The notes under the pieces were generated by a model. It was not told where the DNA came from. It saw only the letters and a program-made list of their open reading frames with translations, and made no database searches. Positions 17,447 through 27,062 of a DNA stretch of 64,000 nt are shown in pieces. The first letter of the stretch is position 1. Each line of letters starts with the position of its first letter. This DNA comes from Halovenus amylolytica (lineage in GTDB: Archaea > Halobacteriota > Halobacteria > Halobacteriales > Haloarculaceae): positions 1-64,000 of the forward strand of contig SAYS01000017.1 in the NCBI GenBank assembly GCA_004015825.1, in the 5' to 3' direction. The position numbers and the translations under genes were made by a program.

Positions 17447-19452
17447 CGCTCTTCCCTCTCTGTTTCCTGTAGCGTGAGCGTCCCCTGCATATCTACCGTT
17501 GCTGTCCACCCTGGTTTCACGACGACCGTACTCTCGCCGCCCTCGAAGATGGCTGGCCCGTCGATGGTCGCCCCCGCGTGGATCTGTTCCCGCTCGAATA
17601 CTGGCGTCTCCCGAAAGCTTCCATCGAAGTACGCATTCCGCCTCTCACGAACTTTCTTTTCTGTACCTTCGTGGGCAATTTTTGGTTTGTCGCCTGAAAT
17701 CGTCGCTGTCAACCGAACAGTGACGATCTCGATCGGTTCGTCGGTCAGGCGATAACCACGCGCTCGTTCGTGGGCATCGTGGAACTGCTCGCTGACTGAT
17801 TTCCGGTCGAATGGCTCGCCGACTTCGACGGTTAACTCGTGGCTCTGACCCTCGTATCGCAGATCTGCCTGCCGGACCATGGTTGCGTTCTCCGGGTCGG
17901 TTACATCCTTGCTGACTCGGTCGCCGAGGGTCGCATACGTCCCCTCCACTGTCCCGAGATCGACTGTTCCGAGTAACTCGTGGATCGTCTGGGAGGCGTC
18001 GTGGCGCTCCGGCGCGGCCAGCAAGCCGAGGGCCGAGAGAACACCGTTCGCCAGTGGAATCCGGATCGTCTCGATGCCGAGGCTCTCTGCGAGCGCGGCG
18101 GCGTGCATCGGTCCGGCCCCGCCAAACGCCACGAGCGCGAACTCTCTGGGGTCGTGGCCCTGCTGGACGGTGACCGCCCTGACTGCCCGGGCCATCCGTT
18201 CGTTCGCGATCCGGTAGGTGCCGCGAGCTGCTTCGATCGGACTATCCAGACTCGATGCGTCGACCAGCTGCTCGAATGCATCTTGCGATGCGTCCCCGTC
18301 GAGTGTCAGCCCCTCTCCGAGTTCTGTCTCGGCTCCCAGATATCCGAGCAGGAGACTCGCATCGGTCACCGTCGGCTCGGTTCCTCCCTTCCCGTAGCAG
18401 GCGGGGCCCGGCTCGGCGCCGGCAGACTGCGGCCCGACCCGGAGTGCCCCGCCCTCGTCGATCCAGGCTATCGAGCCGCCGCCTGCACCGACTGTCTCGA
18501 TGTCGACCATCGGCACGTGGACCGGGTACTCACCGACGCTCCCCTCGGTCGTCCGCTCGATTGCGCCGTTTCTGACCAGACTCACGTCGCTGGACGTTCC
18601 GCCCATGTCGAACGTAATAATTCCTTCGTGAGTATCTTCTTCGAACAGGGACGCTCCGACCACGCCGCCGGCTGGTCCGGAGAGTACAGTTGTGACGGCC
18701 TGATCACGGATCTGGTCTGTCTCTGCGATCCCACCGTTTGACTGCATAACTTCGGGTGCTGGCATTCCGAGCGCCGTCGCCTTCCGTTCGAGTCGGCCGA
18801 GATACTCGCTGATGATCGGCGTGACGTAGGCCGCTGCGACCGTCGTTGCGGTTCGCTCGTACTCCCGGAACTCAGGCAGTACTTCGTGCGAGGCGACGAC
18901 GTAGGCGTCTGTTTCCGTCCGGAGAACGTCTGCGACCTGGCGTTCGTTATCCGGCTGAGCGTAGGCGTGCAGAAAGGAGACTGCGATGCTTTCGACTGTC
19001 TCGTCGATTTCGTCGAGCAGGTCCGCCAGGTCGCTGTCACTCGCCCCCTTCTCGATCCCCGATTCCGTGGCGCGTTCTTCGATCTCGTAGCGGTGTTCGT
19101 TCGGGACGAGCGGAGTCGGCTTCCGTGCAGAGAGATCGTACAGTGACGGGCGATCCTGGCGACCGATTGCCAGCAGATCACCGAACCCCTCGGTCGTCAC
19201 GAGTGCCGTCTCTGCACCCTCTCCTTCGAGCATCGCGTTCGTGGCGACAGTCATCGCGTGCCGGAACGAGTCGATCGACTCGGGTTTGACATCCGCTGCT
19301 TCGCAGGCTGTCCGTATCCCGTTGATCACACCCTCGCTCTGGTCTGCTGTCGTCGGCACCTTGGCTGTCGTCACATCGCCAGCAGACACGAGAACCACGT
19401 CGGTAAACGTGCCGCCGACGTCGACGCCGAGACGGACGGAACGCTCTTTCAT
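17443..19452 (-). CDS. hyuA: Hydantoinase/oxoprolinase family protein, subunit A
   Basis: 669 aa, MKERSVRLGVDVGGTFTDVV at the start, the ASKHA-type phosphate loop, then TFDMGGTSSDVSLV and GGAGPMHAAALAESLG, all conserved in HyuA. The subunit binds ATP and activates the cyclic amide for opening by HyuB. It is the first gene of a two-gene operon with hyuB. The size agrees with the family. Confidence 0.9.
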   Translation of the reverse strand: MKERSVRLGVDVGGTFTDVVLVSAGDVTTAKVPTTADQSEGVINGIRTACEAADVKPESIDSFRHAMTVATNAMLEGEGAETALVTTEGFGDLLAIGRQDRPSLYDLSARKPTPLVPNEHRYEIEERATESGIEKGASDSDLADLLDEIDETVESIAVSFLHAYAQPDNERQVADVLRTETDAYVVASHEVLPEFREYERTATTVAAAYVTPIISEYLGRLERKATALGMPAPEVMQSNGGIAETDQIRDQAVTTVLSGPAGGVVGASLFEEDTHEGIITFDMGGTSSDVSLVRNGAIERTTEGSVGEYPVHVPMVDIETVGAGGGSIAWIDEGGALRVGPQSAGAEPGPACYGKGGTEPTVTDASLLLGYLGAETELGEGLTLDGDASQDAFEQLVDASSLDSPIEAARGTYRIANERMARAVRAVTVQQGHDPREFALVAFGGAGPMHAAALAESLGIETIRIPLANGVLSALGLLAAPERHDASQTIHELLGTVDLGTVEGTYATLGDRVSKDVTDPENATMVRQADLRYEGQSHELTVEVGEPFDRKSVSEQFHDAHERARGYRLTDEPIEIVTVRLTATISGDKPKIAHEGTEKKVRERRNAYFDGSFRETPVFEREQIHAGATIDGPAIFEGGESTVVVKPGWTATVDMQGTLTLQETEREER

Positions 19453-19539
19453 ACCCGCCCCACGACCGGGACCGAAATAAACGGTGGCAGTTCCGTCACG
19501 TCTCGCTTCGAAATATCTCGCAGCGGACTGGATCGGTAC

Positions 19540-20169
19540 TTAACAGACTGGTTTCGGGTCGAGCCCCATCTCGTCGAGTGTCTCGGCGTACTCCGTGTAG
19601 GCAACCTCGATTGCCTCCTCGGCGGCACGCTCCGCGCGCTCCCAGTCGTCAGCGTCACAGATCTCTGCGAGCACACTCGCCCCCGTATCGACCTGTTCGT
19701 CGGTCTCGGCTCTTATCTCCCGAAAGAGCTCTGCTGCGGTGGTGTCTGCTTCGTTGACGAAGAAGTTGATCACCTGGAGCAGGGTTCGTGAGGCGACCAG
19801 CGGGCGGGCAACCAGTCCTGCTCCGACCCGTTCGACTGTGTCGTCGAGTTCCCGGAGGTGGGTGTGCAGCGCATCTGCCGGTGGGTCGGTCACCTCGATC
19901 TCCGCGAGGTCGTAGATGCGGTCGTAGTGGTCCTGTTCCTGTTCGGCAGCCACTGCAAACGCTTCGCCGGCGGTGTCGTTCGCTTCGTCGCTGGCCCACT
20001 GCTCGAAGGTCGCTACGGCACGGGGTTCTGCCGCAGTTGCCTGTTCGAGGACAGTCTCTCGGTCGAGTGAGGCAGCCGTCGTCGCAACGAGTGCTTTCTC
20101 CGACCCGAGTCGTTTGAGTTCTGTCGCGTTCGACTCCTGTACTCGTTCGACAAAATCGGCTTCGTCCAT
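19540..20169 (-). CDS. Ferritin-like/rubrerythrin-type protein
   Basis: 209 aa, helical. Segments LGSEKALVATTAASL, AAEQEQDHYDRIYDLAEIE and LRELDDTVERVGAGLVAR carry Glu and Glu-x-x-His-like residues spaced as in four-helix di-iron proteins. Haloarchaeal genomes annotate close relatives as rubrerythrin family. It lacks a rubredoxin tail. A role in oxidative stress or iron handling is inferred from the family only. Confidence 0.65.
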   Translation of the reverse strand: MDEADFVERVQESNATELKRLGSEKALVATTAASLDRETVLEQATAAEPRAVATFEQWASDEANDTAGEAFAVAAEQEQDHYDRIYDLAEIEVTDPPADALHTHLRELDDTVERVGAGLVARPLVASRTLLQVINFFVNEADTTAAELFREIRAETDEQVDTGASVLAEICDADDWERAERAAEEAIEVAYTEYAETLDEMGLDPKPVC

Positions 20170-20267
20170 ACGTCACCTGTGGGCTGTTACTACTCAATAC
20201 TGTCGTCGCTAGCAGGTGGATGGGGCGCGGTGGATTCATTACTAATCGGATAGCTTCGGAGGCCTCG

Positions 20268-20281
20268 GGGCTTTCTTGCTG
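20268..20281 (+). repeat. Third copy of the GGGCTTTCTTGCTG box
   Basis: An exact 14-bp copy of the arm found inverted at 15238-15317, here in the gap before the rhodanese-MBL gene and without a partner arm nearby. Confidence 0.7.
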
Positions 20282-20372
20282 TTTGTGACCGCAGTTTCGG
20301 AATTCCTTTCACCTCAGACAATTGCATCAGCAGACCCGCCCATTGAATATCCGCGCAGGCCTACCATCTGCC

Positions 20373-21512
20373 ATGACCACAGACACAGCGACCAGGGAGC
20401 TTGATCCAGATGAACTAGCCTCACTGGTCGAAACTGCCGAAGAGGTGACCATCCTCGACGTGCGAAACAGGGACGAAGTCGACGCCTGGCAGATCGAGGG
20501 TCCGGGTATCGATCGGACTCACGTCCCCTACATGCGGTTCGTGAGCGCACAGGTTTCGGGTGATGTCTCCGAACTCGTCGATCCTGACCGTTCCTACGTC
20601 GTCGTCTGCCCACACGGTGAGGCGAGCGCGGAAGTAGCAGAGATGCTGACGGAAGTGGGTATCGACGCAAAAAATCTCGCCGGCGGGATGCAGGGATGGG
20701 CGAAAGTCTACACTCGGCGCCAACTCCCCGACACAGATCTCTTTCAGTACTACCGGCCGGCGAGTGGCTGTCTCGCGTACGCGGTCGTCTCCGCCGGCGA
20801 AGCGCTCGTCGTCGATCCGCTCAGGGCGTTCGCAGACCGATATCGAGACGAGATTCAGGATCTGGACGCCGAGGTCACCGCTGTTCTCGATACCCACGTC
20901 CACGCGGATCATTTTAGCGCCCTCCCGACGCTCGCTAACTCGACCGGTGCAACAGCGATCGTCTCCGAGGGTGCCGCGGAACGCGGGCTCTCTTTCGAGG
21001 TCGAAACGGTCACTGAGGGCGAGACGATTCAGATCGGCGACCACGAGTTCGAAATTCTGTCCACGCCGGGACACACCACCGGTTCGATCTCGCTGCTCGT
21101 CGACGACGTATTACTCTCCGGGGACTCACTCTTTCTCGACGGCACGCCGCGACCCGATCTGCAGAAAGACGACGCCGATGCGCCCTCGATGGCGCGTACG
21201 TTACACGAGACAGTCACCGAACGGATCGCACCGCTCCCCGACGACACTCTCGTCGCACCGGGACACGTCCCGCCAGGTCGCCAGCCATCGGCGGACGGTA
21301 CCTACACTGACCGCCTTGGGACTATCCGAAATCGAGTCCGAGCCTTCTCCGAGGACCGCGAGGCGTTCGTGGAGCGTATTCTGGATTCGATGGGGGACCA
21401 ACCGGCCAACTTCGAGCAGATCATCGCTGTGAATCTCGGTCAGGAGACCGTCGGCGACAGTGACGCCTTCGAACTGGAACTCGGGCCGAACAACTGCGCA
21501 GTTTCTGATTAG
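20373..21512 (+). CDS. Rhodanese-MBL fusion, persulfide dioxygenase-like
   Basis: 379 aa from ATG 20373. The N-terminal rhodanese domain (1-115) has the persulfide-carrying Cys79 in VVVCPHGEAS; the C-terminal MBL domain has HVHADH at 175-180, STPGHTTGS and LLSGDSLF, completing an iron or zinc site. Such fusions oxidise glutathione- or low-molecular-weight thiol persulfides to sulfite, or transfer sulfane sulfur. Last gene before the disrupted ATPase; its stop lies 59 bp upstream of it. Confidence 0.85.
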   Translation: MTTDTATRELDPDELASLVETAEEVTILDVRNRDEVDAWQIEGPGIDRTHVPYMRFVSAQVSGDVSELVDPDRSYVVVCPHGEASAEVAEMLTEVGIDAKNLAGGMQGWAKVYTRRQLPDTDLFQYYRPASGCLAYAVVSAGEALVVDPLRAFADRYRDEIQDLDAEVTAVLDTHVHADHFSALPTLANSTGATAIVSEGAAERGLSFEVETVTEGETIQIGDHEFEILSTPGHTTGSISLLVDDVLLSGDSLFLDGTPRPDLQKDDADAPSMARTLHETVTERIAPLPDDTLVAPGHVPPGRQPSADGTYTDRLGTIRNRVRAFSEDREAFVERILDSMGDQPANFEQIIAVNLGQETVGDSDAFELELGPNNCAVSD

Positions 21513-21537
21513 TTGCAGTTTCATTTCTATTGGTAGC

Positions 21538-21546
21538 TTTTATATA
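21538..21546 (+). promoter_or_regulatory. TATA box of the pilus ATPase operon
   Basis: TTTATATA lies about 27-34 bp before the ATG at 21572, the spacing expected for an archaeal TATA box driving a leaderless transcript. The region is only 59 bp between two genes, so this is the likely operon promoter. Confidence 0.6.
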
Positions 21547-21571
21547 CGAAAGCGGGGCAAACCCGTCGTAA

Positions 21572-22945
21572 ATGCCAGTTGGCCGAACTACACAGACAAC
21601 ACAGGCCAGCGACGGAGGGCCGGCCGTTCCGCCGCCACTGCCGCCGGACGATCCCGAGGCCTGGTATGCAGAGGATGTACAGGCACAGGACGAGGTCTAT
21701 CCTGGCGTCGTCGTGACTATCTCCCGGCAGGGAGATGGGTTCCACTACGACGTGCGGGTGCCAGCACTGACAGGTGAGGGGGAAGAACAACTCGACCGGA
21801 TCACAGATCACTTCGAGGGTGCGCATCTCCAGCGCCCGCTGACCCGGGAAGGCGCGACGGAGATCATGACCGATGGGTTCGATCCGAAATACGAGCGTGT
21901 CATCGACCAGCTCGTCGACTGCACGACCGCGGCCAGACAGCGGATCACCTATCACGCACTCGCAGAACTCGCCTGTCTCGGCGAACTCACACCCTACGCC
22001 CTCGACGATCGGATCGAAGTCGCAGATACGGACGAGGATGGTATCGTCGTTCACACCACCGACTACGCACCCGCGTTGACCGACCTGCCCGACGAACCGG
22101 AGTTTATCGCCCGCTTCGCCAGCGAACGACTCGCGCGATACACTGTCGGTTTCCACGAGTACGAGATCCCGGTGATCCGCTACCGGGAGAACGTGCTCGG
22201 AAACGATCCCTTCGACGTGAAATACGCGGTCCGCGAACCCGATCTCCTCCCAGGCGACGAGGAACTGCTCGCCGAGTGCAAAGAGCGGATCTGGGAGACC
22301 GCAGTCGAGGGTGTCATCGACGACAAGACTGCGTTCGTCCGCGACCGTGCCGAAACGGTGCTTGCCCGCCGCCTGCGCCGCCGAGATACCCGGGCCTGGT
22401 TCGACGCGCTCGATCACCGGATTCGGTCTGCACTCGCGGAGTACGGGATCGGTGTCGAGCCAGTCGATCGCGAGTACGACGACCACCGCCTCTCGGATCT
22501 CGTCTACTACGTTCTCAGAGATTACGCCGCCTACGGCAAGCTCACGATCCCGATCCGCGATCCGACGCTCGAAGATATCGAAGCCAACCGTCTCGACGAA
22601 CGGATCAAAGTCATTCCACGCGATAGTGCCACCGAGCGCATCCCGACGAATCTCAGCTTCGAGGACGAACAGGAGTTCATCAACGTCGTCACACAGCTCG
22701 CTGCTGCCGACGGGACGGAGCTGAACGCGAGCACACCGAGTGCGAAAGTCAACCTGAGCCCCACGGGTATCGAGGAGACGATCCGCTGTGCCGTTGCACT
22801 CCCGACGATCAGCGAGGACGGCCCGCACATCTCGATTCGCAAACAGTCCGCAGATATCTTCACGCCGGTCGATCTCGTCGAGAACAACACCCTCCCGACG
22901 GAACTCGTCGCACTGCTGTGGCTCTGCTACGAACAGGGTCCCTAA
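21572..22945 (+). pseudogene. Type IV pilus/secretion ATPase, N-terminal half (split by the 30.5-kb element)
   Basis: 457 codons, of which 454 plus two bases are host. The sequence follows haloarchaeal PilB/GspE-like ATPases: LSDLVYYVLRDYAAYGKLTIPIRDP, the IKVIPRDS strand, PHISIRKQS and NTLPTELVALLWLCYE, which should run straight into the Walker A. Instead it meets element DNA after GAACA and stops at TAA 22943. The product lacks the whole nucleotide-binding core and cannot power pilus assembly. Joined to 53458-54370 it gives 758 residues. No other damage is visible, so the break looks recent or reversible. Confidence 0.93.
22932..22935 (+). repeat. attL core (AACA)
   Basis: Left junction of the element, CTACG-AACA-GGGTCC. 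The same four bases stand at the right junction (CTATA-AACA-CCACC). The surrounding 9 bp agree at 7 positions (CTAnnAACA). The junction was located by requiring the host frame to be restored after removal. Confidence 0.7.
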
Positions 22946-22970
22946 AACGTGCTACATCGTTAGTACTATC

Positions 22971-22991
22971 ATGCGTGCGCATAATACGCAT
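22971..22991. promoter_or_regulatory. Inverted repeat ATGCGT/ACGCAT in front of the RHH-like gene
   Basis: ATGCGT-gcgcataat-ACGCAT ends 2 bp before the GTG start at 22994 and 36 bp inside the left end. It is well placed for autoregulation by the small protein encoded next, or as an integrase arm or accessory site. Related TACGC motifs recur in other non-coding parts of the element. Confidence 0.45.
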
Positions 22992-22993
22992 AT

Positions 22994-23311
22994 GTGAAGA
23001 ACAAGGTAATCTCCGTCCGAGTCCAAGAAGACAAAAAAGACCGATGGAAAGAACATGTAGAAGAGAATCCTGAGATGCGGAATTTGACGCATCTGATTAA
23101 TTCGGCTGTTGAAAAATACATTAATGAATATGAGAGTGATGCCTATGAAGATGAGGATTGGGATATGATGGTTATGGGGTCATTAGACACTGTTTTGAAT
23201 CGTCTCATTGCAATACAAAATAATACGGAAGAAATCAATCAGATGCAGGCTACATATGAACAAGTTGAGAGGATGCATAATGACCTGATTGATGATAGGG
23301 AAGTAGAATGA
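22994..23311 (+). CDS. Small DNA-binding-like protein (RHH-type N-terminus, coiled-coil tail)
   Basis: 105 aa, GTG start. The N-terminus NKVISVRVQEDKKDRWKEHV followed by NLTHLINSAVEKYI has the strand-helix-helix pattern of ribbon-helix-helix proteins. The rest is acidic and helical, including VLNRLIAIQNNTEEINQMQATYEQVERM. It overlaps the integrase start by 4 bp (ATGA), so the two are co-translated. A role as recombination directionality factor or repressor of the integrase is inferred from this position. Confidence 0.6.
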   Translation: MKNKVISVRVQEDKKDRWKEHVEENPEMRNLTHLINSAVEKYINEYESDAYEDEDWDMMVMGSLDTVLNRLIAIQNNTEEINQMQATYEQVERMHNDLIDDREVE

Positions 23312-24318
23312 CGGGTTTAGAAGGGGTGAAAGAGCATTATTTGGATGATAAGCAAATAAATACGAGTGAAAATTGGTATCGGACCTGTAAAAAATGCTGT
23401 GAGAAATTTTTAAAATTTTGCGATGAAAATGGATTCGACGCAGAGACAAATTTTGCAGGTGCACATATAACACTGTGGGAAAATCATATCAAAAAGACTG
23501 AAGATTATTCTCCTCGAACTGTAAAAAATCGTGTCGATATTATACGTGGTATGTTAAAATTCGGCGATGAATTAGAAATCTTAAACGTGAGACGCGGAGA
23601 ACAATCTGGAATTGAATCTATCAAATTTAGGAATATCAAAACCAAATACGAAGAAAAAACAGATACACAAATCCCGTATGTCACGGAAGATGAATATTCT
23701 GCGATGTTACGATGTATAGATAACCCAATGCATGATGTTCTAATCCGTATTTTGTGGGATACAGGTCTCAGACCGGTGGAATTAGTCAATATTAAAGGAG
23801 ATGAGGTGATACCAGAGAACCAATCTATCTCAGTAGATACAGCAAAACTAGAAAGCACGGATGAACGAACGGTATATCCAACAACATCCAATTTTTACCG
23901 GCTTCAACGGTGGAGAAATCAAAAACGAGCAGCTTATTCTTCCAAATCCGAATCATCTGACTACATATTTCTAACAAAACAATCAGACCAGTTAGAAACC
24001 GATTCGGTGAACCGTATCATCAAGACGTACGCAGACCGTGCTGGTGTACAGGAAGTAGCATATACTCAAACGGAAGAATATGAACATAATGGTGAGATGG
24101 AAGAGGTTGAACGGGAATATATGAAAATCAACGCAAAGTCTTTCCGGCATTCCTTTGCTGTGAGAAAATTAAAAAACGGTGCATCATTGGCTGTGATTGC
24201 CGATATGATGGGACACCGAGATACTCAAACTGTGGAGAAGTACATCAATTTGCTAGACGCGGACATGAAAAAACAATGGGTACGATACACTGATGGCGAA
24301 ATCTCAAAATATAATTAG
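23308..24318 (+). CDS. int: Tyrosine recombinase (integrase) of the element
   Basis: 336 aa. The N-terminal core-binding helices span about 1-110, the catalytic domain about 125-325. Active-site residues: Arg155 in DTGLRPVELV, Arg280 in NAKSFRHSFAV (with Lys277 where the HxxR histidine usually stands), His303 in MMGHRDTQTVE and nucleophile Tyr312 in EKYINL. These proteins cut and rejoin short att sites. It lies 372 bp from attL, reads inward and is intact, so excision should be possible. The gene was not split by integration, unlike SSV-type integrases. Confidence 0.9.
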   Translation: MTGLEGVKEHYLDDKQINTSENWYRTCKKCCEKFLKFCDENGFDAETNFAGAHITLWENHIKKTEDYSPRTVKNRVDIIRGMLKFGDELEILNVRRGEQSGIESIKFRNIKTKYEEKTDTQIPYVTEDEYSAMLRCIDNPMHDVLIRILWDTGLRPVELVNIKGDEVIPENQSISVDTAKLESTDERTVYPTTSNFYRLQRWRNQKRAAYSSKSESSDYIFLTKQSDQLETDSVNRIIKTYADRAGVQEVAYTQTEEYEHNGEMEEVEREYMKINAKSFRHSFAVRKLKNGASLAVIADMMGHRDTQTVEKYINLLDADMKKQWVRYTDGEISKYN

Positions 24319-24375
24319 ATTCCGGAAACGATGGTGTGTGCTTTTTAATAAATTAGTAGACAATTTTATTAAGAC

Positions 24376-24583
24376 TCTCACGAGAGGGGGTTGACCCCCA
24401 CCCCCACCTAAACGGACTTAACCAAACCCTTGTAAAAGTCTTTTGGTATAGGTAAATGATGATAGTAAAAAACTAAACCGACGTTTTAGTTTCTAAAATA
24501 AGCAAATTATGCGGTTCCCGTTATAACTGCGGGAATTTTTTGGATTCATTTGTGTGGGTGGGGGTGAACCCCCTTATGTGAGA
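24376..24583. repeat. Nested inverted-repeat structure, 208 bp
   Basis: The outer arms, 24376-24408 and 24552-24583, are imperfect reverse complements over about 32 bp. Both read TCTCAC...GGGGGTT.ACCCCCACCC from their outer ends. Inside lie a hairpin AACTAAAC-cgac-GTTTTAGTT near 24471-24493 and TTCCCG/CGGGAA at 24515-24535. It lies between the integrase and the MCM region. It could be a replication origin, a bidirectional terminator or a small non-autonomous insertion. Confidence 0.65.
24515..24541 (+). terminator. Hairpin with T-run, candidate terminator of the integrase operon
   Basis: TTCCCG-ttataactg-CGGGAA is followed directly by TTTTTT. Archaeal termination needs mainly the T-run; the hairpin may add to it. 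It lies about 200 bp after the integrase stop, inside the larger inverted-repeat structure. Confidence 0.45.
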
Positions 24584-24705
24584 ATTCCCACTTCACTTGT
24601 GGAAATATGCCCATCAGTTATAAGCGCGCGCACATTGAGTCGGATTTGATGGCATACCCACATGTTGGTAATCTAATAGGACTGGGGTCACATAGGTACA
24701 TGTGC

Positions 24706-24873
24706 ATGAGTGACCTAACCCAATCCGACGAAGAAAAGTACAAATGTGAAATGTGCGACCGAGAAAATAGCGACCAGTTTGACATGGTTCAGCGGTCTCA
24801 CAACGGTGAAATTGTAGAAATATGTCCGAACTGTGCATTGTGTTTTGATGGAAGAAACGGTCAATTGTCCTAA
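24706..24873 (+). CDS. Small zinc-ribbon protein
   Basis: 55 aa from MSDLTQSDEEKYKC. Two knuckles, CEMCDRE and CPNCALCF, separated by about 20 residues form a probable zinc site. Upstream in-frame ATGs at 24607 and 24649 are alternatives; the latter has a TATA-like TTATAAG 31 bp before it and would be leaderless. The acidic sequence typical of halophile proteins begins at 24706. Function unknown; perhaps a DNA-binding accessory of the element. Confidence 0.5.
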   Translation: MSDLTQSDEEKYKCEMCDRENSDQFDMVQRSHNGEIVEICPNCALCFDGRNGQLS

Positions 24874-24989
24874 TTGCTTTGTTCTCTCAAAGTACTATTC
24901 TCTTTTGGTAATTTCAGACCAGTGACTACTATCTTGTGGTGATTTACTACGTTTGTATGATAAAAAAAGAACGGTGTAACGTGAACTCG

Positions 24990-27062
24990 TTATTCGGGAA
25001 TCTCCACGACCTCGATTTCTTCGCCTCTTCGTTTGAGAAGGTCTTTTTCTTCGAAGTTTGAGATAACCAAATCCATCACTTTATCGGGTTCATCGATTGT
25101 CGCCTTAATTCGACTGATTTCTATTGTCTGACCTTCATCGTAAAGCTCCAAGGTTGCCAACATCTGCCGGATTGCTGGAGTCTGTGATGACGATGTGGAC
25201 ATCTGAGCAGCTTTTGCGATTTCAGCATCGTCTGCATCGTTGTCGATTGATGTGCCCGCTAATGATTCCCAGCTTTCCAATATAAGCGCATACGCACGTC
25301 GTGCGTCCATGACTGTGACCTTGTTACCGAGCCGGAGCTTTGCCATTGCCTCAGACAATCTGATAAGCGTCTCTTGTGTTCGTCCAGAGATTTGCAGGTC
25401 TGCGCCTGTCTCTGATATGTTGACCCGTATGTTCGCCAGCTTATCCACGATGTACTCACCGACTGGCTCGGTCATCTCTGGGGATTTGTTCCGTGCTATC
25501 TTCAAATATTTTCGCAGGTCTTCCTTTTCGATGACAGTCCCATCATCACCGTTCTCGAATCGATTCTGGAATGTCTTTTTTAGAACATCCCGTTCATCGC
25601 ATTTGTTTCGTTTTACAGAATCTCTCACGACGACAGGCACATCGAACCTGCTAAACAAGGATGACGTGAGCGGCTGGTCTTCCATTGGATTGGTGCCCTG
25701 AAATCGTTCCTTTTCTGGGTTACACGCAGCTATCACAGACACATCAGCGTCCAACTCTGCACCTGCGTGCTTTTCAATCACGACACGACCTGACTGCATC
25801 GGTGTATTCAATGACGATTGGATTCTCTCAGAGGAGTTATCCAGTTCATCGATTGCGATGTGCCCACCATCGACCGCTGGGATTGCGCCAGACTCCAACA
25901 TCTTTGAATCTTCACCTTGCAGCTGTGACTGATAGGAGACCGCAGCAGATAATCCTGCAACAGTCGCCATTCTACCATCGACATATCTTGAGGTCTCCGC
26001 CAGTTCCTCGCCGAATTCGATGATATCAGACTTCCCTGTTCCGGGTTCTCCCATCAGTAGCGAGTGGATTCGATGCCGACTGTTTTCATTTTCAACACCT
26101 GATACCAAAGAGCACGCGACCGCTTTCTTGCCCGCTCGTTGACCCCCCTTATCTACAATATGTGGAGCAATCGAATCCGTTATTCTCTCGATGATGTTCT
26201 CGGATTCATCCACGAGGTCTTGCGCATCCTGTCTGTCTTCCTCTGTTATTTCGATATCTGCATCTGCAATCTTTTCAAATCCGTAAATATTGAGATACGG
26301 GTCAACACTGCTCTGCTCAGTGTTTGTTGGGACGTGTGAGGTTGCCCAGACGTTAACCTCGTCACCTCGCTCTAATTGCCCGATATGGTCACCATCGACT
26401 TCGCCCACTAACTTGCGGGCTTTCTTCCCATTCGTGTCGGTCTCCGCCAGCACGACCTGCTGGATATCTTTCTTAGTTGAATTTATCGCGCTAAATTCAT
26501 CTACAAAGGTTCCCGAGCAGTCTGGTGTCTCGCACCCGAGCGGTTTCGTTAGTTCCATGTTTGCGATATTCTGGTGGTTGGTCGTAAAATTCCCACACTG
26601 AGCACATTTCCAGCAGACTCTCTCATATCGTGTCTTTTTGCTGGTGACATCCATCACGCGCGCATTGATGTTGTACGTTTTTCTACTATGAGAGACATCA
26701 CCAATTTTCTGCGGTGTCTCGAACTGCCCAGATATCTCAATATCAATATCCTTCAACTGCTCACCTGCAATCTTTTCGCAGGTGGCTTGAAATGTGTGCC
26801 GAAACGTTCGGATGTTATCTCTCAATGAATGTATGGCTATATGTTCCTCGTAGTCGTCATCGTATGGGTTATTTTTTAAGTCATTATAATTTATATTTAA
26901 TCGTAGACTTGTCTCGTGATTATCCGCAAATTCAAGAATAGTCTGTTCGTGTTCGGTGTGTTCTCGAATATAAGATTCGAGCGGTTCAACTACTGCTTCA
27001 ATCACATGCACGTCATTTGTTGGATTATACTCATTTTTGTCCGATTGGTTAGGCTCAGACAT
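24990..27062 (-). CDS. mcm: MCM replicative DNA helicase of the element
   Basis: 690 aa. N-terminal domain with a zinc site at 150-182 (CWKCAQC...CETPDC), then the AAA+ core: Walker A MGEPGTGKSDII at 337-348, Walker B HIAIDELDNS at 401-410, sensor-1 Asn448 (AACNPE) and arginine finger SLFSRFD at 468-474, with a C-terminal winged-helix-like tail (ISRIKATIDEPDKVMDLVISNFEEKDLLKRR). It differs strongly from a host MCM in AT-rich codon use. Element-coded MCMs unwind the element's own origin in haloarchaeal plasmids and viruses, so autonomous replication after excision is likely. Confidence 0.93.
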   Translation of the reverse strand: MSEPNQSDKNEYNPTNDVHVIEAVVEPLESYIREHTEHEQTILEFADNHETSLRLNINYNDLKNNPYDDDYEEHIAIHSLRDNIRTFRHTFQATCEKIAGEQLKDIDIEISGQFETPQKIGDVSHSRKTYNINARVMDVTSKKTRYERVCWKCAQCGNFTTNHQNIANMELTKPLGCETPDCSGTFVDEFSAINSTKKDIQQVVLAETDTNGKKARKLVGEVDGDHIGQLERGDEVNVWATSHVPTNTEQSSVDPYLNIYGFEKIADADIEITEEDRQDAQDLVDESENIIERITDSIAPHIVDKGGQRAGKKAVACSLVSGVENENSRHRIHSLLMGEPGTGKSDIIEFGEELAETSRYVDGRMATVAGLSAAVSYQSQLQGEDSKMLESGAIPAVDGGHIAIDELDNSSERIQSSLNTPMQSGRVVIEKHAGAELDADVSVIAACNPEKERFQGTNPMEDQPLTSSLFSRFDVPVVVRDSVKRNKCDERDVLKKTFQNRFENGDDGTVIEKEDLRKYLKIARNKSPEMTEPVGEYIVDKLANIRVNISETGADLQISGRTQETLIRLSEAMAKLRLGNKVTVMDARRAYALILESWESLAGTSIDNDADDAEIAKAAQMSTSSSQTPAIRQMLATLELYDEGQTIEISRIKATIDEPDKVMDLVISNFEEKDLLKRRGEEIEVVEIPE

